Shown here: positions 1 to 6,634 of the stretch, piece by piece
Layout of the letters: every line of letters begins with the position of its first letter
Position numbering within the stretch: position 1 is the stretch's first letter
DNA from: a bacterium
Lineage (GTDB): Bacteria; UBP15; UBA6099; JAJRTR01
Length of the DNA: 21,723 nt
Assembly: GCA_024278215.1 (NCBI GenBank)
Contig: JAJRTR010000154.1
Location: 1-21,723, forward strand
Reading direction: 5' to 3'
Position numbers and translations under genes: made by a program
The notes under the pieces: model-generated
What the model was told of the DNA's origin: nothing
Seen by the model: the letters and a program-made list of their open reading frames with translations, nothing else
Databases searched by the model: none

Positions 1-24
1 CGAACATAATTTTGCAATTGGCTC
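1..24. repeat. Right-end fragment of the GAGCCAATTGC inverted-repeat element
   Basis: The first 24 bases match the last 24 bases of the full-length element at 636-819, including the terminal ATTTTGCAATTGGCTC. The left part lies outside the window. The base run after the end (TATC) is the same as at the copy ending at 11654. The remaining bases to 90 lie downstream of the acyltransferase stop and show nothing else recognisable. Confidence 0.85.
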
Positions 25-90
25 TATCGGATGTGCTTTTTCGCTTCTATCATTATTTCAATCCACAGATTCCGTGGGAAAAATGAAGGG

Positions 91-594
91 TTATTTTTTC
101 CTCGGTGAAATGAATGCGGCGGGCACACCTCCCACCACACTGAAAGGTTCGACATCCCTGGAAACAACGCTTCCGGCAGCGACGACCGCTCCTTCACCAA
201 TTCTTATTCCGGGAAGAAGGATCGCACCGGCGCCGATCCATACATTCCGTCCCACAATCACATCCCCCTCGATATGGGCATCAGCGAACTTGCACCCTGT
301 AACCCGCGTATCGTGATTCACTGTAAATATCATCACGCCGGGACCTATAGCGGTGTAATCTCCGATTTTTATCGACGAATTGTCGTGTGCGTACAGCACT
401 GCATTATGGTTGATGGAGACATTGTCGCCGATTTCGATATTCTCCGGTCTGGCGGTTACCAGGCCCGGATAAACAACTACATTCTTTCCTCTCCTTATTC
501 GTCTGAATTGTATGCGTGTATCAGCCTCTCTCAGCATCCTGTAGATGCGGCTCAGGAATCCTTCGGTATATTTGTTTAATAACAAACGATTCAT
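91..594 (-). CDS. Hexapeptide-repeat acyltransferase (maltose/galactoside O-acetyltransferase-like)
   Basis: The predicted 167-residue protein is a left-handed beta-helix acyltransferase, a family that usually moves an acetyl group from acetyl-CoA to a sugar hydroxyl. Residues 1-35 form a basic helical lead. From about residue 50 there are typical hexapeptide turns (IEIGDNVSI, IKIGDYTAIGPGV, VIVGRNVWIGAGAILLPG, IRIGEGAVVAAGSVV), ending in the family's VVGGVPA loop. His94 in NHD is the likely catalytic base. I chose the ATG at 594, preceded by AAGAG seven bases upstream. The frame stays open to 702, but that extension only translates the mobile element at 636-819 and is discarded. As a downstream member of the flippase/radical SAM strand it probably acetylates a glycan building block. 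The acceptor cannot be read from sequence. Confidence 0.9.
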   Translation of the reverse strand: MNRLLLNKYTEGFLSRIYRMLREADTRIQFRRIRRGKNVVVYPGLVTARPENIEIGDNVSINHNAVLYAHDNSSIKIGDYTAIGPGVMIFTVNHDTRVTGCKFADAHIEGDVIVGRNVWIGAGAILLPGIRIGEGAVVAAGSVVSRDVEPFSVVGGVPAAFISPRKK

Positions 595-635
595 AACGGT
601 ACTCTTAACTGATCTTGTGCGTTTTTCAATATTAT

Positions 636-819
636 GAGCCGATTGCAAAATTCTGATTCTGCTGCGGTCGGCTGCTATTGTCCATAGCTGCGTTGTCGGC
701 ACAAAATCGTCCTCGACGTACTCTACAAGTACGCCTGCGAGGATTTTACACCTCCGCCTTGCTCTGAATAATTTCGCTCGACCTCCCTAGCGCTACGAAC
801 ATAATTTTGCAATTGGCTC
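636..819. mobile_element. Non-coding inverted-repeat element (MITE-like), copy of 184 bp
   Basis: This is the longest of the complete copies. The ends are inverted repeats (GAGCCGATTGCAAAATT on the left, AATTTTGCAATTGGCTC on the right) and it is flanked by a TTAT direct repeat on both sides (632-635 and 820-823). Inside, a second inverted repeat centres on CGTACTCTACAAGTACG, with AAAATC and GATTTT arms around it, so the whole unit can fold into a long hairpin. It differs from the other copies by about six extra bases near its right end (CCTAGC in the stretch just before the terminal repeat). No transposase is encoded. It occupies most of the 318-base gap between the radical SAM gene and the acyltransferase. 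Confidence 0.85.
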
Positions 820-844
820 TTATGTGTAAATTTCGGGGATATGA

Positions 845-868
845 CCGGAATTTGCCCTTTAATTCCGG
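845..868 (-). terminator. Possible hairpin downstream of the radical SAM gene
   Basis: CCGGAATT and AATTCCGG form a perfect 8-bp stem with an 8-base loop, 45 bases after the radical SAM stop codon. There is no T-run after it on the minus strand, so a terminator role is a guess. Confidence 0.3.
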
Positions 869-912
869 ATCGTGTCCCCACAAAATTCTCACCTGGCAAA
901 ATGTTGCAATGT

Positions 913-1920
913 TCAGGATAAGATAACGTCTTTGACCATCGATTTGAAAAAAGAAAACGGACTGTACACAACCGGCTCGTCGTGCCACAGGAAAGAACAA
1001 TCGCGACACAGTGGAACTTCCCTGTACTTTTCCTCGATCAGTTTTCGGCGCATATCCTTCAATTCTTCCGAGTTCCATACTTCAAGTATCGATTGTTCTC
1101 TGAGATCACCGATGATAAACCTGGCATTGAGATCCGCGCAACAACCGACCACACGACCGTCCCATGATACACTCATTCCGGCCCACAGTTGAAAACATGG
1201 AAAATAGTGCGTGGTCACTCTTGAAAACTCGGGCTTCTCTCCGCTTATATTCTCGGCGGGGATCTGGTGGAAGCCGTCAAGCGGCAACCCTTTGAAAATA
1301 TCTTTGAATGATTGAGAAATATCCATATTCCAATCATCGTTTCCCGCAGTTCCGACTTCCCTGATAAACTGTATTCTGGTCCTGGGTTTCACCGTGCCCC
1401 TTTTTTGCTTTTCCGTGAGGAAACCTATTATATTCCCCAGTGTCTTTTCATATTTTGCGCCGATACGGTTAGCTTCGTATTCCGCCGCGTTTTCCCCGTC
1501 GAAACTGAAGCTTATCGAATCGAGCCCTGCATCGATCAGCTTTCCGGACAACTCACGGTTCAGGCGGGTTGCGTTTGTGTGCATATATGTGAAAAGTCTT
1601 TTGTCCGATGCATAAGCGATCATATCCACGAGCCCGGAGTGAAGCAGCGGCTCTCCGGCAAGGTAATGGTTAATGGAAATCACTCCTATAGCTGCCGCCT
1701 GATCAACTATCGACCGGTACAGACCCATATCCATAAATCCGGACTCGTTCTTGAAATCTCTTGAGCAAAATCTGCACCTCAAATTGCACTTATTCGTGGG
1801 TTCGAGGTTAATAGCCGATGGAGCAGGCGTAGAAACTATTTTTCTGTTCAACCACAGATATTTATATCTCCACACTTTGCATGCGTTGATCTTTCGTCTC
1901 AAAAAACCGATTTTGCCCAT
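913..1920 (-). CDS. Radical SAM protein with C-terminal SPASM-type cysteine cluster
   Basis: The predicted protein has 335 residues. Cys45, Cys49 and Cys52 (CNLRCRFC) form the CX3CX2C motif that binds the SAM-cleaving 4Fe-4S cluster. Residues of the (beta/alpha) barrel follow, including AGEP at 88-91, corresponding to the GGEP SAM-binding motif, and SFSFDG near 137-142. The C-terminal third has Cys242, Cys260-Cys261, Cys305 and Cys308 in a SPASM/twitch arrangement (WDGRVVGCC, then CRDC), so a second iron-sulfur site is likely. The start ATG at 1920 has AAGGA close upstream. It follows the flippase by 108 bases and has its own good promoter. SPASM enzymes act on peptides, sugars or cofactors. 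Here the flippase, glycosyltransferase and acyltransferase neighbours suggest a role in surface-glycan synthesis, but the substrate is unknown. Confidence 0.88.
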   Translation of the reverse strand: MGKIGFLRRKINACKVWRYKYLWLNRKIVSTPAPSAINLEPTNKCNLRCRFCSRDFKNESGFMDMGLYRSIVDQAAAIGVISINHYLAGEPLLHSGLVDMIAYASDKRLFTYMHTNATRLNRELSGKLIDAGLDSISFSFDGENAAEYEANRIGAKYEKTLGNIIGFLTEKQKRGTVKPRTRIQFIREVGTAGNDDWNMDISQSFKDIFKGLPLDGFHQIPAENISGEKPEFSRVTTHYFPCFQLWAGMSVSWDGRVVGCCADLNARFIIGDLREQSILEVWNSEELKDMRRKLIEEKYREVPLCRDCSFLWHDEPVVYSPFSFFKSMVKDVILS

Positions 1921-1981
1921 GTTTCCTTCAAACCGCCGTATAATGCTGCTCTTTTGTTTTCCAAGTTAAGTATTTTATACA

Positions 1982-2010
1982 ATTATAAACATTGATTTTT
2001 TATATAGCAA
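1982..2010 (-). promoter_or_regulatory. Predicted sigma-70-type promoter for the radical SAM gene
   Basis: On the minus strand TTGCTA (2010-2005) is followed by exactly 17 bases and then a perfect TATAAT (1987-1982), 62 bases before the ATG at 1920. The -35 matches consensus at 4 of 6 positions. This suggests that the radical SAM gene can be transcribed independently of the flippase. Confidence 0.55.
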
Positions 2011-2028
2011 AGGAAACCTGAGAATGAA

Positions 2029-3456
2029 TCAATTACCGTGTAACATATCGGAGAACTGCACGAAATCTTTTTTCGTTATTGTCCCGGAAATCACGAGCGC
2101 GCCCGCGAAAACCGCCGAGGCCGCCGGGATTCGGATAAGAAGATTATAATCGGCTGCAAATATCAGTGTGGCAAACATGCAGACGGCAGCTATCAACGGG
2201 CCGATGTTATTGAGGAGCAGCGGTTTTATATCGAATATTCTTTTGCAGGCCAGTAGTGTGGCCGTCGACATGACAATAATACTTATCAGCGAAGCGCAGG
2301 CGGCGCCGATATTACCTATACGCGGGATAAGTATCATATCCAGAACCAGATTCGTTATTATCGTTATAATTGAATACAAAAGAACGCTGTACTGCCTGTT
2401 GTATGAATACAGGGCGGATATATTGACTGAGTTGTAAAAAATGAAAGGGATGCAACAAGCCAGAACAACAAGAGTCGGGGCGGCCTCCGCATATTCAACG
2501 CCGGAAAAAAGAACGATCCATTCCCTGGCCGGAACAGCGGTGAATACCGTAATTGCCAGACCGATAATTCCCATATATTTGTATAACTCCGCCATTGCGG
2601 ATATAACCGGGGCATCCGATACCATAGAACGTCTTGAAAAATAAGGATATACGACTGAATTTACAGCCGTTGGTATGCCGATGAAAACAAAGGAGTACTT
2701 GAAGGCCACTGCGTACAGTCCGTTACCTTCCATGCTGTCTAGGTAGGGAATAATAATCTGGTCGATCCGGTTGTATATCTCCCAGATCACACTCATTGCC
2801 ATAAATGGAACCGCACGCTTCAGGATACTCTTCCACACTTTAATGTCAAACCCTATCCCGACGGAACTGTAATATTTTTTTGTCAGGTAGAATGCCACAG
2901 GCATAATGCTGAATACACCGAACAACTGGGTGGCGATAACTCCTTTAATCCTGTATCCGAGGAAGATGACAACGCCAAGGGCCGCAAGCATCGCCGCGCG
3001 GTTCATAAACTGCGTGATCGCCCTGAGCTCCAGTCGTTCCGTCGCCTGAAAAATAACAACATAAGATGTAAGGAGGGGACTGAGCAGTAATATGAGCGAC
3101 ATGAGGCGGAGAGCGGAACCCGCCTCCGGAGTGGGGACTGCAATGAAGCTGACGCCCCACAGAATCGCCGTCATTATCAAACCGGCTGTCGTTTTCAATC
3201 CCACTACCTGAGGCATCAATGTTTTTATTGTCGACCTGTCCCGGGCGATCTCTCTCACTATCAGGGTGCTTATGCCGAGGTCCACCACGGCAAGGAAAAG
3301 TCCTGCTGTTGAAACAGCGTATGAATACACTCCAAGTTCAGCTTTATTAAGATACCTGGAAACGATGACAAAATATATAATCATCAGAGCCTGCTGGAAC
3401 AGTTGTCCAAGCAGGGCATAACCTGTATTTTTCAAAAATTGAAATCGCTCGCTCAT
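2029..3456 (-). CDS. Wzx/MATE-like polysaccharide flippase
   Basis: The predicted 475-residue integral membrane protein is composed of about 12-14 hydrophobic helices separated by short basic loops. This is the pattern and length of the polysaccharide biosynthesis/export branch of the MOP flippase superfamily. Its likely role is to flip undecaprenyl-linked sugar units across the inner membrane. N-terminal features typical of the family are visible (NTGYALLGQLFQQ, then a helix ending SRYLNKAELGVYSYA, then GISTLIVREIARD). The ATG at 3456 is chosen because MSERFQFLKNTG begins family-like sequence. The frame stays open to 3648, but that extension translates the intergenic repeat. A second possible start at 3504 would add 16 residues (MLSCLHRIK...). 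It is transcribed divergently from the glycosyltransferase and precedes the radical SAM gene. Confidence in the class is high; the specific glycan is unknown. Confidence 0.88.
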   Translation of the reverse strand: MSERFQFLKNTGYALLGQLFQQALMIIYFVIVSRYLNKAELGVYSYAVSTAGLFLAVVDLGISTLIVREIARDRSTIKTLMPQVVGLKTTAGLIMTAILWGVSFIAVPTPEAGSALRLMSLILLLSPLLTSYVVIFQATERLELRAITQFMNRAAMLAALGVVIFLGYRIKGVIATQLFGVFSIMPVAFYLTKKYYSSVGIGFDIKVWKSILKRAVPFMAMSVIWEIYNRIDQIIIPYLDSMEGNGLYAVAFKYSFVFIGIPTAVNSVVYPYFSRRSMVSDAPVISAMAELYKYMGIIGLAITVFTAVPAREWIVLFSGVEYAEAAPTLVVLACCIPFIFYNSVNISALYSYNRQYSVLLYSIITIITNLVLDMILIPRIGNIGAACASLISIIVMSTATLLACKRIFDIKPLLLNNIGPLIAAVCMFATLIFAADYNLLIRIPAASAVFAGALVISGTITKKDFVQFSDMLHGN

Positions 3457-3575
3457 GCGCTGATCTGTTTCCTGTGTCTTTATCCTGTGAAGACAGGATA
3501 GCATCCACCGGTACACTTTGACAACAACAGGGACTTCGATAGTTCCGAAAACCGGCAAAGCCGGAACCAAACAGG

Positions 3576-3684
3576 CCGCATTTTCGTGCCCAAACAAATG
3601 CGGTTTGAGCACGGCACACGCACGGTCTACGGTTTGAGCACGGCACACAGAGTTTCATCGTTTCCAAGGTCTACCTTGGAAACG
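3576..3684. repeat. Hairpin repeat module, first copy (shared with 8485-8541)
   Basis: Bases 3585-3619 are identical to 8493-8527. The first hairpin is CCGCATTT (3576-3583) with AAATGCGG (3596-3603). A 29-bp unit beginning CGGTTTGAGCACGGCACAC is repeated in tandem (3601-3619 and 3630-3648). The module then runs via AGAGTTTCATCG into a near-perfect hairpin, CGTTTCCAAGGT (3659-3670), CT, ACCTTGGAAACG (3673-3684). It lies in the 475-base divergent gap between the flippase and the glycosyltransferase and codes for nothing convincing. Confidence 0.8.
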
Positions 3685-3763
3685 CCTGTAACTGGAAGCT
3701 CCAGCTTTCACCGATCTCTTTTCAGCATTTCTTTACCATCCTGCGTAGCATTTCATAAGATAC

Positions 3764-3795
3764 TAACCCGCATATTTCACCAATGCGGGCTAAAA
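3764..3795. repeat. 32-bp hairpin repeat, copy A
   Basis: This 32-bp unit is repeated exactly at 3881-3912 in the same orientation. It contains the inverted arms CCCGCAT and ATGCGGG around a 9-base loop. It is flanked by T-rich and A-rich bases, as in REP-like or terminator-like intergenic repeats. Confidence 0.85.
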
Positions 3796-3880
3796 CCAGT
3801 TGCTGCCACTCCTGCTTTACATAATTTTCATGCGGGATATAATTGAGGTCGTATCGCTCGTGTCAGATAACAATCGTTTT

Positions 3881-3912
3881 TAACCCGCATATTTCACCAA
3901 TGCGGGCTAAAA
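3881..3912. repeat. 32-bp hairpin repeat, copy B, just upstream of the glycosyltransferase
   Basis: This copy is identical to 3764-3795 and ends 19 bases before the glycosyltransferase ATG. In that position the hairpin would lie in the 5' leader of the transcript if the promoter is upstream. The 85 bases between copies A and B show no gene. Confidence 0.85.
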
Positions 3913-3931
3913 ATTCTTCAGGTTTATAATA

Positions 3932-4882
3932 ATGCGTACGTGTTCCATTCTAATACCGACTTATAACGGAAGAGACATCCTTGCCGAATGTCTGCCTTCA
4001 ATAGTGGAGCATGTCGAAAGCCGTGGTGCCGGAGATGAGATAATTGTCCTGGATAATGCAAGTACCGACGATACCTGTCGCTTTCTTAAAGATAATTTTC
4101 CGGAAGTGCGGATTCTGCGGTTGGATGAAAATAAGGCTATTTTCGCATTGAACGACGGAGCGCGTGCAGCGGAAAACGCCTATCTGTTTTTTCTGAATAA
4201 CGACATGCTGTTGAAACCCGGTTGTATTGACGCCCTGCTTTGCCCATTTGATGATGAATCAGTTTTCGCGGTAACGGGAAAGGTATTTCAATGGGACCGA
4301 ACAACAGTTCAGGCCGGTCGCAGGCGGCCCGTTGTCGGAAAAGGATATTTCTGGTATCTCGCGGCGGGAAGCGATGAGCCGGGTCTTACCCTTCATGCGC
4401 TTGGCGGACAGTCCATATACGACAGACATAAATTCCTCGAACTGGGCGGTATCGACCCACTTTTTTCCCCCTTTTATCATGAGGACCTCGACCTGTCATG
4501 GAGAGCGCTCAGACATGGATGGCGGATTATCTATACCCCCGCGGCGGAGATGGTGCATAAAGGTGCCGCTACTGCCGGGAAGATGTACACAAGACAACAG
4601 ATAAAAACTATTATGCAGAAAAATATGTTTCTTTTTATCTGGAAGAACCTTCACGACATGAAATTTACCATTGCACATATATTATGGCTCCTGCCCAGGC
4701 TGATACGTGAAACGGCAGCGGGAAACTTCTCATTCGCATCAGGACTCGCCGGCGCTGTCGGCCAGCTGCCTGAAGCAATGCAGGCCCGGAGAGCTGTGCG
4801 TCAATCGAAACTCTCGGATTCCGATGTATTAAAGATGTTCCCGGCTGCCAGTGAAACGCAGGTAGAGCCAATTGCAAAATGA
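3932..4882 (+). CDS. Family 2 glycosyltransferase (WbbL/rhamnosyltransferase-like)
   Basis: The predicted 316-residue GT-A enzyme transfers a sugar from a nucleotide-sugar donor. It starts with the beta-strand SILIPTYNG (5-13), then has the nucleotide-binding DNASTD (41-46), the metal-binding DXD-equivalent NND (89-91) in FFLNNDMLLKPG, and the acceptor-side FYHEDLDLSWR (181-191) with the presumed catalytic Asp185. His209 (MVHKG) is also typical. The N-terminal half is strongly GT2. The C-terminal 80 residues are helical and partly amphipathic, suggesting membrane association. The ATG at 3932 has AGGT nine bases upstream. The final six residues (VEPIAK) and the TGA are encoded by a decayed copy of the mobile element, so the original C-terminus has been replaced or trimmed. 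Sugar specificity cannot be read. Confidence 0.92.
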   Translation: MRTCSILIPTYNGRDILAECLPSIVEHVESRGAGDEIIVLDNASTDDTCRFLKDNFPEVRILRLDENKAIFALNDGARAAENAYLFFLNNDMLLKPGCIDALLCPFDDESVFAVTGKVFQWDRTTVQAGRRRPVVGKGYFWYLAAGSDEPGLTLHALGGQSIYDRHKFLELGGIDPLFSPFYHEDLDLSWRALRHGWRIIYTPAAEMVHKGAATAGKMYTRQQIKTIMQKNMFLFIWKNLHDMKFTIAHILWLLPRLIRETAAGNFSFASGLAGAVGQLPEAMQARRAVRQSKLSDSDVLKMFPAASETQVEPIAK

Positions 4883-4918
4883 TATTTGTAGCGAAATCAA
4901 ATGAAATTGTTCAGGGTT
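4865..4918. repeat. Decayed, inverted partial copy of the GAGCCAATTGC element
   Basis: The first 16 bases (GAGCCAATTGCAAAAT) are a perfect terminal repeat. The next 38 or so resemble the reverse complement of the right half of the complete copies (for example GTAGCGA and GAAATTGTTCAG are conserved) with many substitutions. Similarity fades after 4918 and no second end is seen. It overlaps the last 18 bases of the glycosyltransferase gene. The rest of the convergent gap up to 5099 shows nothing recognisable. Confidence 0.75.
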
Positions 4919-5099
4919 AGTCTGAACTTCCCAACGTAAAAACGCAATAAAGCCAGTGTTTATCGAGATATTTATATTTTCTTATGTGAGCGTACCGGGT
5001 ACGCGCAGTCGAATGCCGGGCAGGTCCAGCGTTCGTTGCCGCCGGCTGGTGGGGGCGGGCCATTTTGTAAAGTGTTTCGCTTGCGGAGAACTTGAGGGC

Positions 5100-6629
5100 C
5101 TAATATCTGACCCGATCACTTACATCAACGAAGTCGAACCTTTGTGTGCCTCCCCAGCCTTCGGGGAAATAATTCCTGTCGTCCAGCAATTCGAAATTCA
5201 TGTTGAAGTAATAATCAAATATAACGCGGAATGTGTTTACCGGAGTGATTCTATCGTAGAGGAGAGATTCGCCGCCGTCGGGCAGATAGTATGCGTTGAA
5301 TATCCGCATCCTCTCGCGAAACATCTCGTCGACTCCGACGTCGTGCGAGTTAAACAATGCAGGTTCCAGTTTCCTGCCTTCTTTTTCGAATTGCTGGAAC
5401 TTTGTAAGCGTTCCATGGTCGCCCTGCATTACAATTATCGGAGGTGTCTTGTATGCCGTAAAAATTTTATCCAGCATGATCTTCAGCTTGTCGTTTACAG
5501 AATTCAGGTCGCTGCAATAGCGCGGAGAACCCGGAACCCATCCATAATGGATGACATCTATGTGCGCGAACGCGAAGAAAGGTCTTTTCCCCTGCTCGAT
5601 TTTCGGAATATCCGTAGTGACGCAATCGGTTTGCTTGTTGCTGCTGAACTGCTCGAAATAGTCTGAGAATGGCAGCAGCATTGTCGATTTAAGAAAGACA
5701 AACCAGAATTCGAACGCGCCGGCGCATTTATTTGACACATCAAAATATCTGTTGCGGTTAGTCAGTTGAAAGATGGATGAAAAATGGATCGTTTTATAAC
5801 CCTGTGATTTGAGAACATCCTTGACTTTATTGTCTTCTATGACCGCGATAAGTTTTGATATTGCGCTTTTATCAAAGTCGCTTCTTTTTCTCAACGGATC
5901 GATAAATCCGTCGAGATATGTCATGTTCAAGGAAGACGAGAGCGACTCGGGGGTATACATATAGTTGGACGTGCTCTTTGTCGCGATATAGAAACCCTTG
6001 TTGCGGAGATAATCGGTGAAATCGCTTATATCGCAATGAAAAGTATCGTTAAGGGTGGTTTCGTTCGGGTAACCGTCGATAATCATATAGATGATGTCGT
6101 GCGGATTTGCCGGCGTTGCGGATTCGGCTTCGGTTTTTTCCGCCTGACTCGCTTTCCGTACCTTTGTGTTGACGCTCGATAGCTCCCGTCTGCTCTGATA
6201 GATATTCAACACGGTCATTACTATCAGGGCGGCAGAGATGAAGTTTAGTATTTTCGTGAAGTTTGTGAGGTCTTTTTTGATTCTGATTATCAGGAACGAG
6301 CCCCCGAAAATCAGAACTGTCCAGAGAGGGAAAAGATAACGGTTTTTCGAAAATATCGCGGATAAGTTTGTGTGGATGAATGCGTCATAAACATGTCCGT
6401 AAGAACAAAACAGCAAAATGAGCAGCGAAGTGAGCAGAGCCGCCTTCAGGATGTTTTTGAAAATGAATTGCAGGATATCCAATATTATAAGCGCGATCAC
6501 GACCATAGCAGCCGACAGAACAGCGACATTTTTTTCCGCGCCCGGCATCTCCGCAACATTAACCATGTATATCAGCAAAACGGGATAAACGGCGAATAAT
6601 ATCGGGTGGAACGGCAGTGTTTTTTTCAA
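5100..6629 (-). CDS. Membrane-anchored sulfatase / alkaline-phosphatase-fold protein
   Basis: The predicted 509-residue protein has five hydrophobic helices in its first 145 residues (about 8-26, 36-57, 60-79, 99-117, 125-143). A linker and an extracytoplasmic alkaline-phosphatase-fold domain (about 175-509) follow. Visible metal and active-site elements are Asp185 (IYMIIDGY), a Thr226 candidate nucleophile in SNYMYTPESLSSSLN, and Asp404-His405 in GDHG. The Cys/Ser of classical formylglycine sulfatases (CXPXR) is absent, so it is more likely a phosphotransferase or phosphodiesterase-type member. The start is a TTG: an AGGAG at 6643-6639 abuts the TTG at 6638 but is nine bases from the TTG at 6629, which I prefer. 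The 6638 alternative would overlap the upstream stop as TTGA. Translational coupling with the methyltransferase gene is likely. It is the last gene of a three-gene operon. It probably modifies a surface glycan or lipid in the periplasm. Confidence 0.82.
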   Translation of the reverse strand: MKKTLPFHPILFAVYPVLLIYMVNVAEMPGAEKNVAVLSAAMVVIALIILDILQFIFKNILKAALLTSLLILLFCSYGHVYDAFIHTNLSAIFSKNRYLFPLWTVLIFGGSFLIIRIKKDLTNFTKILNFISAALIVMTVLNIYQSRRELSSVNTKVRKASQAEKTEAESATPANPHDIIYMIIDGYPNETTLNDTFHCDISDFTDYLRNKGFYIATKSTSNYMYTPESLSSSLNMTYLDGFIDPLRKRSDFDKSAISKLIAVIEDNKVKDVLKSQGYKTIHFSSIFQLTNRNRYFDVSNKCAGAFEFWFVFLKSTMLLPFSDYFEQFSSNKQTDCVTTDIPKIEQGKRPFFAFAHIDVIHYGWVPGSPRYCSDLNSVNDKLKIMLDKIFTAYKTPPIIVMQGDHGTLTKFQQFEKEGRKLEPALFNSHDVGVDEMFRERMRIFNAYYLPDGGESLLYDRITPVNTFRVIFDYYFNMNFELLDDRNYFPEGWGGTQRFDFVDVSDRVRY

Positions 6630-6634
6630 TTGTT

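Noticed and set aside
3457-3648. N-terminal extension of the flippase frame
   Set aside because: It translates the intergenic hairpin repeat (MCRAQT...); the same peptide appears from the other repeat copy near 8527. No homology to flippases before MSERFQFLKN.
3764-3912. Two exact 32-bp repeats with dyad symmetry, resembling a CRISPR mini-array
   Set aside because: Only two units, 85 bases between them, no leader and no cas gene; better explained as REP-like repeats.
4956-5666. Plus-strand open frame of 236 codons opposite the sulfatase-fold gene
   Set aside because: Antisense to conserved motifs such as GDHG; no domain pattern or ribosome site.
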